A stretch of 64,000 bases of DNA from Nitzschia sp. DOCU1 (lineage: Eukaryota > Bacillariophyta > Bacillariophyceae > Bacillariales > Bacillariaceae), in the NCBI GenBank assembly GCA_951394045.1, contig OX595985.1, forward strand, positions 2,604,001-2,668,000. The letters are read 5' to 3'. Both the position numbers and the translations under genes were made by a program. Numbering within the stretch: position 1 is the stretch's first letter; every line of letters starts with the position of its first letter. This document shows, one piece after another, positions 50,043 to 61,299 of this stretch. Below the pieces are notes generated by a model, which worked only from the letters and a program-made list of their open reading frames with translations, had not been told where the DNA came from and did not search any database.

Positions 50043-53000
50043 ATGGCGTTGCCGAGTGTCACCTATTTGGTTCCCAAAAACAAAGTCAATACGAAACCAT
50101 CTACCATGGCATCGTCCGAGCTTCAGCAGCTTTTGGCCGTACCTCCTCCGAATTATACTGGCCAGAATTACAATCCCCATGCAATAGCACATGCTGCTTT
50201 GGAGAATCTTCGTGATTCGGGAGATCCGAATTTTCTTTTCATTCGAACGATTCTCGAATCGCCGTCTTCCGAGGAGTTATTGTTCCATTGCATAACGGGT
50301 TGTCGACACGTTATTTTAACTCGGTGGGATGCCTTTTCAGAGCCTTTTGCGAGCTCCTTGAGGGATTTGTTCATGTGCTTGGGCAACATGCATGGCTCCA
50401 AAACGATTCGAATGGCATGTTTTACAACGTCAGTGGCCTTTTGGAAACGACAATGGTGCGACGATGGGAGCATTCCGAGTATTTCCAAAAAGCAATCCTC
50501 CCAAGTCAGTGGACAAGAACAGCACATTCTAGACCAGATTGGGTCCATTCAGCGGATACATCACAAAATGGATCTTTTCAACTACCTTCATTCTCGGATG
50601 ACCACCCATACAAAAATATCTTGCGAATACTTGTCGTCTCTGATTGGCGAGTTTTCGGGCAAATCGGTAGTGCCCTATCGACTACCAATGGAATTTCATA
50701 AGTGTGCCTATCACACATTTGAGGCTGGAAACTTGGAAGACTGTTTGAAGATAGCCATGGGAGCGCTGTCTCAAGTCGTCGGCAATTTGCCGGAAGAATC
50801 CATCGCGACGGCCGTCGTTCAAGTGACGATCGACGTCATGTCGTGGGAGTTTGGAGGCGCCGAGTGGATGCATCTACCCTCTAGCAGAATTTTAATTCGA
50901 CCACCAGCTAGCTGGGCCCAGTATTTGATGCGGCCTGATTTTGTTGCCGCCATGTTTCAGGTCCACGAAGAACACAAGCAGAAAACAGAACTTGCGCATG
51001 GGATTCGCCAGCTACTATTGCTGCTGTGTTCCTTGACGGGTCCCATATTTAGAGAAAAGTCTGAACGGCAGCAGTTTGCAAACTTTTTGTGCGAGGGGAC
51101 GCACAAATTGCTCAATCTCTTTCAAGATTTCCCCGAGCCATCTTTGATTAATGACGCCTACTCGTTGGTATCCAGGCTGGTGGCCAATTTTCGACTGGGG
51201 ATGCTATCAGAACTGCCGTCCTTTATTCCATTTCTTCATTCGATAGCCGCAACGGGCACTGCACTACTGGAAGGGAATCTTTGTGAGTGCGAGGAGATGT
51301 CGGGGGATTTAGAGGCCATGGAGCATCGGGAATGGCGGGAAGAAGCCCTGTCACTCCTCCTACAAGATGTGGTGCTGTTATGCAAAGATCCATGGTTGAA
51401 CGACAGAAAGGCCAGTGAAAGCTGCCGAAGGGAGGCTCAACTAAAGCTGATGCAAACCATTGGCAGCCTCTATCCTCAGTTTGCCAGATGCCGAACCAAA
51501 ATGGCGTACATGGGTGAACACTATCGTGTATCCAAGAGCGTAAAAGTTGAAGAATCGGACGAAGACATTATAGCGGCAGAACTAGATGACGAATTGGCGG
51601 CTGTTGCTTGCATTGGGCGCCTCCATTTGATGAGCTCGCTGTCTACTATGAGCTCTTTGTTTCAAGAAGTGCTCCCACGGCTTCAAGGCGCATGGCAAGA
51701 AAATTCCGGTAACACGCCAGAGTCATCTGCCTTGCTGAAAGAAGCCAGTCTCTTGATGAAGTATCTTGGCCATTTGTTGACGGATGAAATAAAAGCTGAT
51801 TCTGCAAGTCGCATTCCTCACTCTATCGAAATCTCCTGTCAATGGAACGAAAACCTCATCAACGAAGTCGCAACGGTGATCAGAGGCGTTCTTTCTTTGA
51901 TGGAAGCTCAAGCATCAAGCATTGGAGTTTGCCCATCAAACCCACGACTATCGCCTAGCCTTGCCCGCGACTTTGTGTGGTTTCTGAAACTATGGGTTCC
52001 GGCATATGTTTGTTCCGCCACCAATGAGTTCCCGAGTAAATTGGCATTGTTCTGGTCGGCACAAGAGGCAGCGCACCAGGTCATTGAATTTTCGTTATGG
52101 CTATGTCAGCGATACTTCTGCTGTTGGCCTCACATTGAAACAATCAACGAAAGTGCGACAGAACTGTTGATTGAGCTTGCCAAATGCAATCCAACGATAC
52201 GGTCTCTCATGATTCAGTCCCCTTCATTCGGTGAGATTTTCCAGACCGAATGTTTGGTCCTTGGCCTTCAACATGGCTTAATGAGAAGCGAAGTAGAGGT
52301 GGAAATTCTCAGTCGACCTAACATTGTGCTCCCCATGGACATGATCCACGCCTTTTACAACCTTCCCAGCGAAACAAAAGCTGGTGTCCTCGCGGTCATG
52401 CTTATTACATCTGGAGACGTGAGCGAAGCGTCCCGCAATGCCTTCAATGGTTGTCTTCAAGCCGCCCATGATGCCTGCGCGAAAGTTATGGGGATCACGC
52501 AGGTGGATAGGGCAATGGCCCGGACGATGATTGCTGGATGTGTCGACATCCTCCGGGGCGTAGTATACGCTTCCTCCGAAATCTCAGAGCCACAGCGAAT
52601 ACCAAACTTTCTTACTCCGCTGTTGCCGCGACTATCCAGCTTGATGGAATATTACTCCGAAGATATCTCGATTTGTGAGGGTCTGCTATGCCTGTTCCGA
52701 GACTATGCTGAATCTTGTGCAATGACCATGTCATCGGAGCAAAGGATTGGGTTGTTCGAAGCCTCTTCCAACCTTTTGAAGAAGTACTCGGAACATCACT
52801 GTACAGCACGGGTCGTCAAAGCAAGAACGACAGGGAAAGAAGCAGAAGACGAAGAAGAGCAAGCGTACAGTGATATCCTCTGTGCTCTGGAACTCTTGAT
52901 TAACCTCTCGAACACTATTGACCAAAGTGAAACATCAACAGCTACGGATGTGGTGTTTTACGGACTTCAGCAAATCGTGCCGCTCATGACTCAAGGATTG

Positions 53001-53579
53001 CTATCATATCCTTCATTGTGTACAAAATATTTTTCGCTCGTAAGTTTCATGATGGAAAGATACCCAGCTCGCATTACGATCTTCCCTTTTGAGCTCCTGG
53101 ATGCCCTTCTTCAGTCACTTCTGTACGGATCAACGCACCATGATTCTGCAGTTGCGAAGAAATGCCTAGAAGGCTTGGAAGGACTTGCAAAAGCTCATCT
53201 ACAATCAGAGATCATGCGCGGGCATCTGGTCCACCATCCTGATGTCCTGGATAAGTGCACCAAACATCTTTTCCTAAAAGTTATTTTCCAGCAGCTTCTA
53301 TGGGATCGGTTGGAAGAGACCTCCAATGCACTCTTGGTGCTGATGGCGGCTGATGTCGGTCGTTTCGGAATGGTGGCCAGGGAGCTCGAAGAAACAACGC
53401 CTACTACTAGTCCAGACCAGCGTGGACGATTGCATCGTGCCTTTGAGAACCTTGTCCAACACGATGTGATTGCTGGGGCATTACTAGAAGGCTACGAAGG
53501 CCGATCGAATCGACGAAGGTTCAAGGACGAGCTTGAAAAGTATGCCAATGAGGTTCATTCGTTTCTTCTAGTGAAATAG
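50043..53579 (+). CDS. Exportin-4-like karyopherin-beta
   Basis: 1178 residues from the ATG at 50043, single exon; an ATG at 50106 (ACCATGG) would shorten it by 21. The protein is all-helical in appearance with HEAT-type Leu/Ala periodicity throughout. It begins with an importin-beta N-terminal-like region (ILESPSSEELLFHCITGCRH, then LTRWDAFSEPFASSLRDLF). Its length is close to human exportin-4 (about 1150), and segments such as RHVILTRWDAF and KKCLEGLEGLAKAH fit exportin-4/7-type proteins. Exportins carry cargo such as eIF5A or Smad proteins out of the nucleus with Ran-GTP. The exact subgroup is less certain than the superfamily. Confidence 0.72.
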   Translation: MALPSVTYLVPKNKVNTKPSTMASSELQQLLAVPPPNYTGQNYNPHAIAHAALENLRDSGDPNFLFIRTILESPSSEELLFHCITGCRHVILTRWDAFSEPFASSLRDLFMCLGNMHGSKTIRMACFTTSVAFWKRQWCDDGSIPSISKKQSSQVSGQEQHILDQIGSIQRIHHKMDLFNYLHSRMTTHTKISCEYLSSLIGEFSGKSVVPYRLPMEFHKCAYHTFEAGNLEDCLKIAMGALSQVVGNLPEESIATAVVQVTIDVMSWEFGGAEWMHLPSSRILIRPPASWAQYLMRPDFVAAMFQVHEEHKQKTELAHGIRQLLLLLCSLTGPIFREKSERQQFANFLCEGTHKLLNLFQDFPEPSLINDAYSLVSRLVANFRLGMLSELPSFIPFLHSIAATGTALLEGNLCECEEMSGDLEAMEHREWREEALSLLLQDVVLLCKDPWLNDRKASESCRREAQLKLMQTIGSLYPQFARCRTKMAYMGEHYRVSKSVKVEESDEDIIAAELDDELAAVACIGRLHLMSSLSTMSSLFQEVLPRLQGAWQENSGNTPESSALLKEASLLMKYLGHLLTDEIKADSASRIPHSIEISCQWNENLINEVATVIRGVLSLMEAQASSIGVCPSNPRLSPSLARDFVWFLKLWVPAYVCSATNEFPSKLALFWSAQEAAHQVIEFSLWLCQRYFCCWPHIETINESATELLIELAKCNPTIRSLMIQSPSFGEIFQTECLVLGLQHGLMRSEVEVEILSRPNIVLPMDMIHAFYNLPSETKAGVLAVMLITSGDVSEASRNAFNGCLQAAHDACAKVMGITQVDRAMARTMIAGCVDILRGVVYASSEISEPQRIPNFLTPLLPRLSSLMEYYSEDISICEGLLCLFRDYAESCAMTMSSEQRIGLFEASSNLLKKYSEHHCTARVVKARTTGKEAEDEEEQAYSDILCALELLINLSNTIDQSETSTATDVVFYGLQQIVPLMTQGLLSYPSLCTKYFSLVSFMMERYPARITIFPFELLDALLQSLLYGSTHHDSAVAKKCLEGLEGLAKAHLQSEIMRGHLVHHPDVLDKCTKHLFLKVIFQQLLWDRLEETSNALLVLMAADVGRFGMVARELEETTPTTSPDQRGRLHRAFENLVQHDVIAGALLEGYEGRSNRRRFKDELEKYANEVHSFLLVK

Positions 53580-54596
53580 TGGTTCGGCTCGAGCTAGTTT
53601 GCCATGCTTCTACGAGAGGGCCGACGAAAGAAAGAGCACGATTTTCCGAAAATAGCTCTGTCATTCGAGATGAAATCTCGAACTACTAGTTCTCGTAGAA
53701 GTCTAGTAGTAGTACCGGTAGCTGGTAGAGTTAGACAGCGATGACCATATCTACTGCCGGTAATCGACTACGGTAGTCCTATTGGTGAGAGCTAGTGTAC
53801 TACTGCTGGGAAACCCAGCATGGTAGTCGTCAGCAGGACGGCGGAAGCCGACTCAGGAGACCTAAAAATGAACCGCGCAATCTGTTATTATCATAGAAAA
53901 GCTTCCAGAAGTAGAAGCAGAGATTTGTAGCAATGGCGGAAGAGATTAGCCGGTTTCGTCTGATTTGCTTGTTCTCTTGCCTACACCACTTGTTTGTACG
54001 CTAGTACGGGCGGCTACCAGACATTGGAACCCTGTGCTGCTGGGGTGGTGCTTTACGGGGCCGTACTCAGCTCTATGGCACACGCCAGGTAGTTTTAGTC
54101 GGATGCAAAAATAATGAAGCCATGTTTACTACAGTATTGCCGTTCGCCACTCAAACTTTTTGCACCTGACTGAAGCTTCCAAGACTATCCGATAGCACGT
54201 GCTCGATGGGTACCCTGGCACGCGACTTTGGGGGTGTACCACCCACCACCCGCCGTAATGAAAACGCGAGTATCGTCCCGGGATTACACAGGGCAGTTAA
54301 GTGACGGTTAAAATGATGTTGCCTACGAGTAATACGCACACGCCAAAAGTTCGTCAGGCATATATTCAAAGCCGCGGCACATCGAATTCTTCTGCACTCC
54401 GTCACAACGTTCCAATTTTTGCCGCCACATCGCCACAAGAAACGAAGCCTGCGAATAACAATTGATTCGTAAAGAACTCTTCCCTCCCAAAAAGGATTTT
54501 TGTATCGATTCAAAGAGCACCAAGATAAATATTCATTTCGTGAGGACAAAGAAAGAATTCGAGACGTTGCTCATCAACACAGCTTGGAAATTGACG
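53580..54596. other. Intergenic region
   Basis: About 1.0 kb. Repeated CTAGTAGTAG and TACCGGTAGC motifs cluster at 53685-53785. A minus-strand frame at 54151-54549 has no ATG start or recognisable domain and is not called. The frame of the next gene is open upstream to 54462 without an ATG. Confidence 0.45.
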
Positions 54597-55956
54597 ATGA
54601 CCTATAAGAAGGCAATGACGATGGCCACATTCTCTATTGGTGCGGCCCTAATGTTTGTTGTCGTCGTGTCTCGACTGCCCCTTGGTCGAGGAAACCAATA
54701 TGATGAAGCCCCTTTGAATCGAATCGGTGAACTTGAAAAAAGTATTGGTTTTTATCAGGCGATCGAGTTGGCCGATAGCTCTCTGCTTTTTGAAATGCAG
54801 TCAAAATATCAATCCATTCAGGTTCACCAGACAAAACATTTCGGCAAGCTCCTACTGCTTGACGGCGTCATTCAATTAACGGAACGAGATGCTGCTTCTT
54901 ATAATGAAATGATGGCTCACGTACCTATGTTTCTGCATCCGAATCCAAAGCGTGTGTTGGTGATTGGTGGTGGGGATGGATATGTCGTCAAAGAAGTACG
55001 TCGTACGAATCCGTGCCTTGGAAAATGTTAACTCCACTTTTCGCGCTTGTATTCTCACCCCAATAATCGATCAGGTTTTGAAGCACCCAAGTGTTGAAGT
55101 TGTAGATCATGTCGATCTTGATGAAGATGTTATCAAGACCTGTCAAATCTATTTCCCTCAATGGGGTGACTGCTGGAAAGATCCCCGAGTGCACCTTCAT
55201 ATCAAGGACGGAGCAGAGTTTGTCAGAAATAGTCCTGACAATTACTACGACGTTATCATTCAAGACTCGTCGGATCCCTGGGTGGTCGAGGATGACGGAA
55301 CTACAACAGCGTTGCCGTCAGGGGCGCTCTACGAAGAAGTTCATATTTGCCAGTTGTACCGTGTTCTAGCTCACGATGGAATTTTGAATATTCAGGTACG
55401 TCGATGCTTTTAGAGCTGCGAGGAACTTTGTCTACCAGTATCATCGATATTGGGCTCTTGCTCAATGATTGTTCTGCATCATACCTTTCAAACCATCAGG
55501 GTGAGTCGTTCAACGTTCCGGAAAATATCGAAGGCATTGCCGCCTGGAGGAAGCACATGGAAGATTGCGGTTTTAAACGCTCGCGATACGGCAATATCAT
55601 GACAGTCTCCTACACAACCGGACACATTGGAATGTTAATGGGAGAGAAAGACCCACGCTCTGCTTCTAAAGACAATGAAATCAGGGATCGCTTTGATCGC
55701 ATGATCAGGAATGGCGGCCGAACAAGTTACTACCATCCCGGGCTCCAAAGAGGGTGAGTATTGCTCGTCGATCGTTGTTGCAGTCGTCGTGCTTTGAATT
55801 TAATCGGGCTTGTTCATAACACGAGTCTCTTGTTTCCTCAGGGCGTTTGCTCTTCCTTTATGGGCTCACGAGCGCATATATGGCGAAGAAGATACCGCTG
55901 GTTTCCTCTGCGAAGGGGAAGTCGAGGCCGACCGCAGAGGTATTAGAATTGATTGA
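54597..55956 (+). CDS. Spermidine-synthase-family aminopropyltransferase, membrane-anchored, four exons
   Basis: Exons 54597-54995, 55075-55395, 55500-55753 and 55842-55956 join in frame to 362 residues; all introns (79, 104 and 88 bp) are GT-AG. An N-terminal hydrophobic helix (MATFSIGAALMFVVVVS) acts as a signal anchor or signal peptide. The catalytic part has YQSIQVHQTKHFGKLLLLDG, ERDAASYNEMMAHVPM, the S-adenosyl-binding GGGDGYVVKEVLKHPSVEVV (split by intron 1), DHVDLDEDVI, and VIIQDSSDP with the active-site Asp. GGGDG followed by Tyr instead of Gly is unusual. The enzyme moves an aminopropyl group from decarboxylated S-adenosylmethionine to putrescine or spermidine. Long-chain polyamines help silica precipitation in diatoms, so a secretory or silica-vesicle role is an attractive inference. 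Confidence 0.85.
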
Positions 55957-56514
55957 CGCATTAGTCCCACAAAAAGACTAGTAGGGAAGGATGTTTGTCA
56001 TTCCTCGATGGTCCAAGATTGTTTGGAGTCGAATCAAATAGGAACTTTGCAGTCCATGACGGTAGGACTACCGAATACGCAGTCGTATCGCAACGATACA
56101 GGAGGCCCTCTGCTGCTATGCCCCCCACGAAACCTGTGGGTTTTAATTTCGTAATAGGATGCCATTTTTGTCATCGTCGAACTATGGATACGTGCGCCGC
56201 TCCATTTCGGTCCACCAGAGCTGGTTTTCATAGTTGGACCGGAGTTTTGCAACGGCAGTTGTCGTTGCTGTAACAGCTGTCGCGCTCTTCTGATATTGAC
56301 CACGATGCTCGGCACCTGCTCATTCATCCCATATCCTTTACTATAAGCATGGATGAGCTTCTAGTAGTAGGAGCCTAAAAACCTTAGTTTTCTTTCTATC
56401 CACTATTCCATAATGACAGACGCGATTCCCACCGAAACTACGAGATGAAACACGGCCATCCTAACGAAATTTCACCATGACAAACGCATCTTCACCAAAA
56501 CCGAGGCTACTTGC
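55957..56514. other. Convergent intergenic region
   Basis: About 560 bp between convergent stop codons. Frames on both strands are short and unsupported. Confidence 0.4.
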
Positions 56515-56871
56515 TTAAGATTCGATGACATTTTCTGTTTGCAATCCCTTGAAGGTCGAAACCGGAACCAATTGGGCCAATGTGTAAAGCTTCTCGGCAG
56601 CATCTTCGTCTTCGTTGCGCTTTCGGGAAAGTCTCACACGGACTCGGACGGGCGGGCTCTTGATTCCAGTAGCCCATACGTGCTTGTTCAAATCACGGTC
56701 AATTCGGACATCTTGGGTTCCCATGGTCTTTTGCGCAAACTTGCGGATCTCCTTGATCGCTCGCGGTGCCCGGCGTTTGTTTTGAATCTTGTGCGTTCGC
56801 TTGGAGAGTTGGATAGTGTAGTCCCGAGTCACCAGATCGGGCTTGGGAGCGGAAGACTTTGCCTTGGCCAT
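56515..56871 (-). CDS. RPL31: 60S ribosomal protein eL31
   Basis: 118 residues, normal length for eL31. The conserved core is plain: [40 protein letters not shown], then [20 protein letters not shown] and [16 protein letters not shown]. It is a structural component of the large cytosolic ribosomal subunit near the peptide exit tunnel. No intron interrupts the coding part. The ATG at 56871 gives [10 protein letters not shown], the expected basic start. Confidence 0.97.
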   Translation of the reverse strand: MAKAKSSAPKPDLVTRDYTIQLSKRTHKIQNKRRAPRAIKEIRKFAQKTMGTQDVRIDRDLNKHVWATGIKSPPVRVRVRLSRKRNEDEDAAEKLYTLAQLVPVSTFKGLQTENVIES

Positions 56872-57543
56872 TGTGCTAGCTCTTTATTAATCTAAGAGAG
56901 GAGGGGGCTGTGAGAAGGTATCGACATGGGAATTTTCCTGCGCCACGAACACAGCAAGGACTCCATCCAGGGCGAGATGTGCTTTTCACCATCGAAAAGC
57001 GAACAACAACGCCATCCAACAACTGCCAGCTTCATCAACACCACATGTTCAGCCCCGCTACAATAAAACGAATATTGAAAGCTGCACCAACAATCCACTC
57101 ACCGACAAATTGACTACAATAGTTGACGATGGCGCAGTTGCTATCAATCTCGACGCGCTGCAACCATGCTCTTTTCATCGGTCCGCCCACGACGCGATTT
57201 CTCTTGGCAACCACCGCCTCTCGCCAAGAACGAAGGACCGCTTACCTCTTTACTATCTTTTTGAGTCGATCGGATCATAGCACGCGCGTCCCTCGCCTCC
57301 CTCGCCTCCCTCCCTCGCCTCGAGGCCTCCCTCCAGGAAAGGCCTAAATCAGCTGCAAATCATTTTATTTTCCGGTGGGTGTGCTTCATTTTTGATGTCA
57401 CAGTCTTCGCGCGCTCGCATCTGCATCCTTGTTGGCGGAAGCAGATCCTGTATCTTGATAATGGTAGTAGTGCTCTCAACATGTGATATGCTTCACTCTC
57501 GACAGATGACATAAAGTTACTTCATCACCCATTGTCATTAACC
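56872..57543. other. Divergent intergenic region with CT-rich tract
   Basis: About 670 bp between eL31 and sarcosine dehydrogenase. A CCTCGCCTCCCTC-type repeated tract lies at 57289-57335. No gene is supported. Confidence 0.45.
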
Positions 57544-60316
57544 ATGGCATCGACGGTTATGCGAAGGCGGCTCCTGAGCAAAGGGGCTGCTCTGCCACTT
57601 TCTGAAAGGTTGTCGAGGCGCCAAATTTCCCCGGCCTTGTCCAACGTTCTTTTGCAACCTTTCCACCCGCAAAAATCTTTTTCCACAAAATCTTCAACGG
57701 TTCCGGATCATGCCAACGTGGTAATTGTGGGTGGTGGCATCATTGGTACATCTGTTGCCTACCATTTGGCCAAACTTGGCGTGGAAGATGTCGTGCTGCT
57801 GGAGCGCGACCGCTTGACCAGTGGCACCACTTGGCACGCCGCTGGTCTCATGACAACGTTTGGATCTTTGAGCAGCACCAGCATGGATATGCGCAAGTAC
57901 ACGCGATCCTTGTACTCGGAGATTCTAGCTCAAGAGACCGGACTGGAAACTGGCTTTATGGATGTGGGTTTTATTGAATTGGCGTGCGATGAAGATCGCC
58001 TCCACTACTTTCGAAGAGTGGCAGCTTTCAATCGGTTGTGTGGCATAAACGTCGAAGAAATATCGGTCGACGATGTCGTGGCCAAGTCTCCATTGACAAA
58101 CCCCGATGGGATCTTGGCAGGTTTCTATGTTCCCGAAGATGGCAGAGTGAACCCGACGGATGCAACAATGGCACTGGCAAAAGGCGCCCGCCAACGCGGC
58201 GTCAAAATATTGGAAGGGATGAATGTTTCTGGAGTCGAAACTACTAATTCGATCGAAACAGGTCACCCGCGAGAAATAAGTGGAGTAACGATAAGAGAAG
58301 GAAATTCAGATGCATTAAAGACCATCCATGCGAATGTTGTGGTCAATTGTGCGGGTATGTGGGCACGACAGTTTGGAGAGGCATCGGGAATCACCATCCC
58401 AAATCAGGCAGCCGAACACTACTATCTGATCACCGAAGACATACCAGGATTAGATCCGCGTTGGCCTGTGGTGGAAGATCCCTCCAAATGCATCTACATC
58501 CGACCCGAAGGCAAGGGTCTTTTGGTTGGCTTCTTTGAATGGGAGGGAGCCCCATGGAATGCCAAGGAAATTCCTCAGGACTTTTCGTTTGGCATTCTGG
58601 AACCAGACTGGGAGCGCATGACTCCATATCTCGAAACTGCTATGGAGCGTCTAGCTCCAGAAATTCACAATGTTGGTTTGAAAACGTTCTTCTGTGGTCC
58701 GGAATCCTTCACGCCCGACAATGCCCCAATTGTGGGCCCTGCTGCAGGAATCAAGAATTACTACGTCGCTGCTGGATTGAATTCGGTAGGGATCTTGACC
58801 GGGGGTGGAATCGGCAAAACATTGGCACAGTGGATAAAGAATGACGGAATCTCGCCGGTGGATGTTGACACGACGGGTATCCATGTTAATCGATTCCATA
58901 AGTACCAGGCCAACCAGCAGTACCGTGAGGAGCGAGTCACGGAGTCCCTTGGAAACACGTACCGCCTGTTGTTTCCTGATCATCAACCGCACACTTCACG
59001 AGGAGCGAAAAAGTCCGTCCTTCACGATCGCCTCGCTGAGCAAAATGCCTATTTTAAAGACGTCAGCGGGTGGGAATCCCCCAGCTGGTATGCGCCTCAA
59101 GGCGTGGCTCCAGTCATTCAGTCGGAAACATTTGGACGAGCGCATTGGTTCCCCTTTTGGGGGGCTGAACACAAGGCTTGTCGAGAAAATGTGGCTCTTT
59201 TTGACATGAGCTTTATGAGCAAGTTTCTCGTTCAGGGATACGACGCTGGCAAGTTCCTCAATTGGCTATCGACCGCCAATATCGACGGTGACTGCAACCT
59301 GATTACTTATACGCAGTGGTTGAATGAACTGGGCTACCTAGAGGCCGATTTGACTATCACCAAGTTGGCCGAGGATCAATTCCTGGTCGTGGCCACCGAT
59401 ACGATGCACAATCACGTCCAGTCGCACATGACCAGGCGATTGTCCCGAGATTGGCATGTGACAGTCACAGACGTCACGTCGCGGTACGCTCAAATCAATC
59501 TCCAAGGTCCTCGCTCCCGAGAGTTAATGCAACGCTTGACCCATACGGACATGATGAATGGTTTCGATTTTCGCACCGCAAAGGAGATTGATATTGGAAT
59601 CGCACGAGCCTTGTGCATGAGGATCACGTACGTTGGCGAGCTAGGGTACGAACTCTTCATTCCGGCGGAGCAAGCGACCTATGTATACAATCGAATAGTG
59701 GAAGAAGGGCAAGACTTTGATTTGAAACATGCCGGACTCAAGGCCCTAGGAAGTTTACGAATGGTACGTCTATTCGAGTTTGCCTGTTTGGTTCACCTAG
59801 TAGGGGAGGCGCAGCCGCTTACTTTTGTTGTTCGACTTGACCCCACAGGAAAAAGGCTACAGAGACTATGGTCATGATATTGACAATACTGATACTATTG
59901 TTGAAGCTGGGTTATCATTCACCTGCGACTTTAGCAAAGGCGGGGACGGCTTTATCGGAAGGGAGCACGCCCTAAAGCAGAAGGCGCAAGCCAAAGAAAA
60001 CGGTGGCCCGTCCCGCCGAATGGCACAAGTGCTGGTTCCAGGAATAGCTGAAGACCCTTCGGCACCCTTGCTATATCATGGAGAAGTTCTATGGCGTAAT
60101 GGCGAACGGATCAGCGACATTCGATCCGCTTCTTTTGGGCATACGGTAGGTGGTGGAGTTGGGCTGACAATGCTTGCGTCGCCGAACGGAGAGCCCATCA
60201 ACAAGGCTTACATTGACAATGGCGACTGGCAACTTGAAGTCGCCCACCAGATGTATCCATGCCAGGTATCTTTGGCGCCGTTGTATGATCCCAAGAATAC
60301 GAGGATAAAAGTATAG
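57544..60316 (+). CDS. Sarcosine/dimethylglycine dehydrogenase, mitochondrial, two exons
   Basis: Exons 57544-59763 and 59849-60316 (85-bp intron, GTACGT...CAG) give 895 residues, close to the 870-920 of the family. The start (MASTVMRRRLLSKG, Arg/Ser-rich, few acids) is a mitochondrial presequence. The FAD fold begins NVVIVGGGIIGTSVAYHLAK, with TSGTTWHAAGLMTTFGS carrying the His that binds FAD covalently in this family. The C-terminal half is a GcvT-like tetrahydrofolate-binding region (GYELFIPAEQ, then, across the splice, SLRMEKGYRDYGHDI and EAGLSFTCDF). The enzyme oxidatively demethylates sarcosine or dimethylglycine and passes the one-carbon unit to tetrahydrofolate. MEKGYRDYG and EAGLSFT favour sarcosine dehydrogenase over dimethylglycine dehydrogenase. 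Confidence 0.9.
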
Positions 60317-61299
60317 ATAACCGAACAAGTATCATACGATCTCGCATGTCATTGCTTACTGGAATCAAAGTACTTGGACCAAATGAAAAGAAGATGAACG
60401 ACGACAACCAACAGAACGAGGCATACAAGTATCTTCGTCCACGGAATCTCATCCACCCCGAGAGGGACAGTGACCTTTCGCCGCCTTCTTTGATCCATGA
60501 GCAACGGTCACAACTGTTTGGTTTGCAACTACAAGTATGTACTGTCAATAAAAAACGCTAATCTGCTTCGACATCTTCTCATTTGTGCATTCGCCAACAG
60601 CCGATTAAGGTGGAAGATGATGCGCCCCATCAAGAAACATCAAGGAAAGAATTGCACACCACGATTGATTGATGATTCATTCGATGATGCCGTGCGCTTC
60701 GCGAGACGTTGAGCGGCATTTTGAGCAACGTTGCCGGTTGCTTTCGCGCCAAAAAAAGGCGTGGTTGGTTCGTGTTGTCACCGCGTTGAATTCGCATGTC
60801 ATTTTTTGAATCGGATTACTTAGGACATGAGCAGTTCAGCAACGGAAACGAACTCCTTACCAATAATTGTTTTTGTCCTTAAGACATACCAAAGACGTGG
60901 ATTGTTAATCAGCTTATTCCGTTGATTGGAAGACCGCTGCCTAACCTTTTCTACACGCCCAGAGCGTCCGCTCTTGCTATGTAGCAGGTTTGAGTGTGAT
61001 GGTGCGCCTTTTTGCCCGACGGCCATCGTCAGAAAGTGACAGCCTCCGCGAGAATGGAGAGTGAGAACAACAACCGGTTCTTTGCTGATAAACGCCGTTA
61101 CATTTGTATACTCTCCTTCTCAACGAGTTATTGTTGACTGAGACCTCCATCTGATCCATATTGTCAAAGTTAATTGTTCTATTTGACGAAACAGCCTCTG
61201 GGACTCCCGAGAGCCTTTATTGTTTGTTTTTGTTTTTGTGGGGGAAAGAGGCCCAAAGGATATTGGAGAACTTATTCGCAAGAATAACAGCAGCCTGAT
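60317..61299. other. Intergenic region
   Basis: About 980 bp between two plus-strand genes. Short frames lack domains. It should contain the Wee1 promoter and leader; no clear TATA box or repeat stands out. Confidence 0.45.

Noticed and set aside
54151..54549. 132-codon minus-strand frame upstream of the aminopropyltransferase gene
   Set aside because: No ATG at its start and random-looking composition; it lies over the likely promoter of the next gene.
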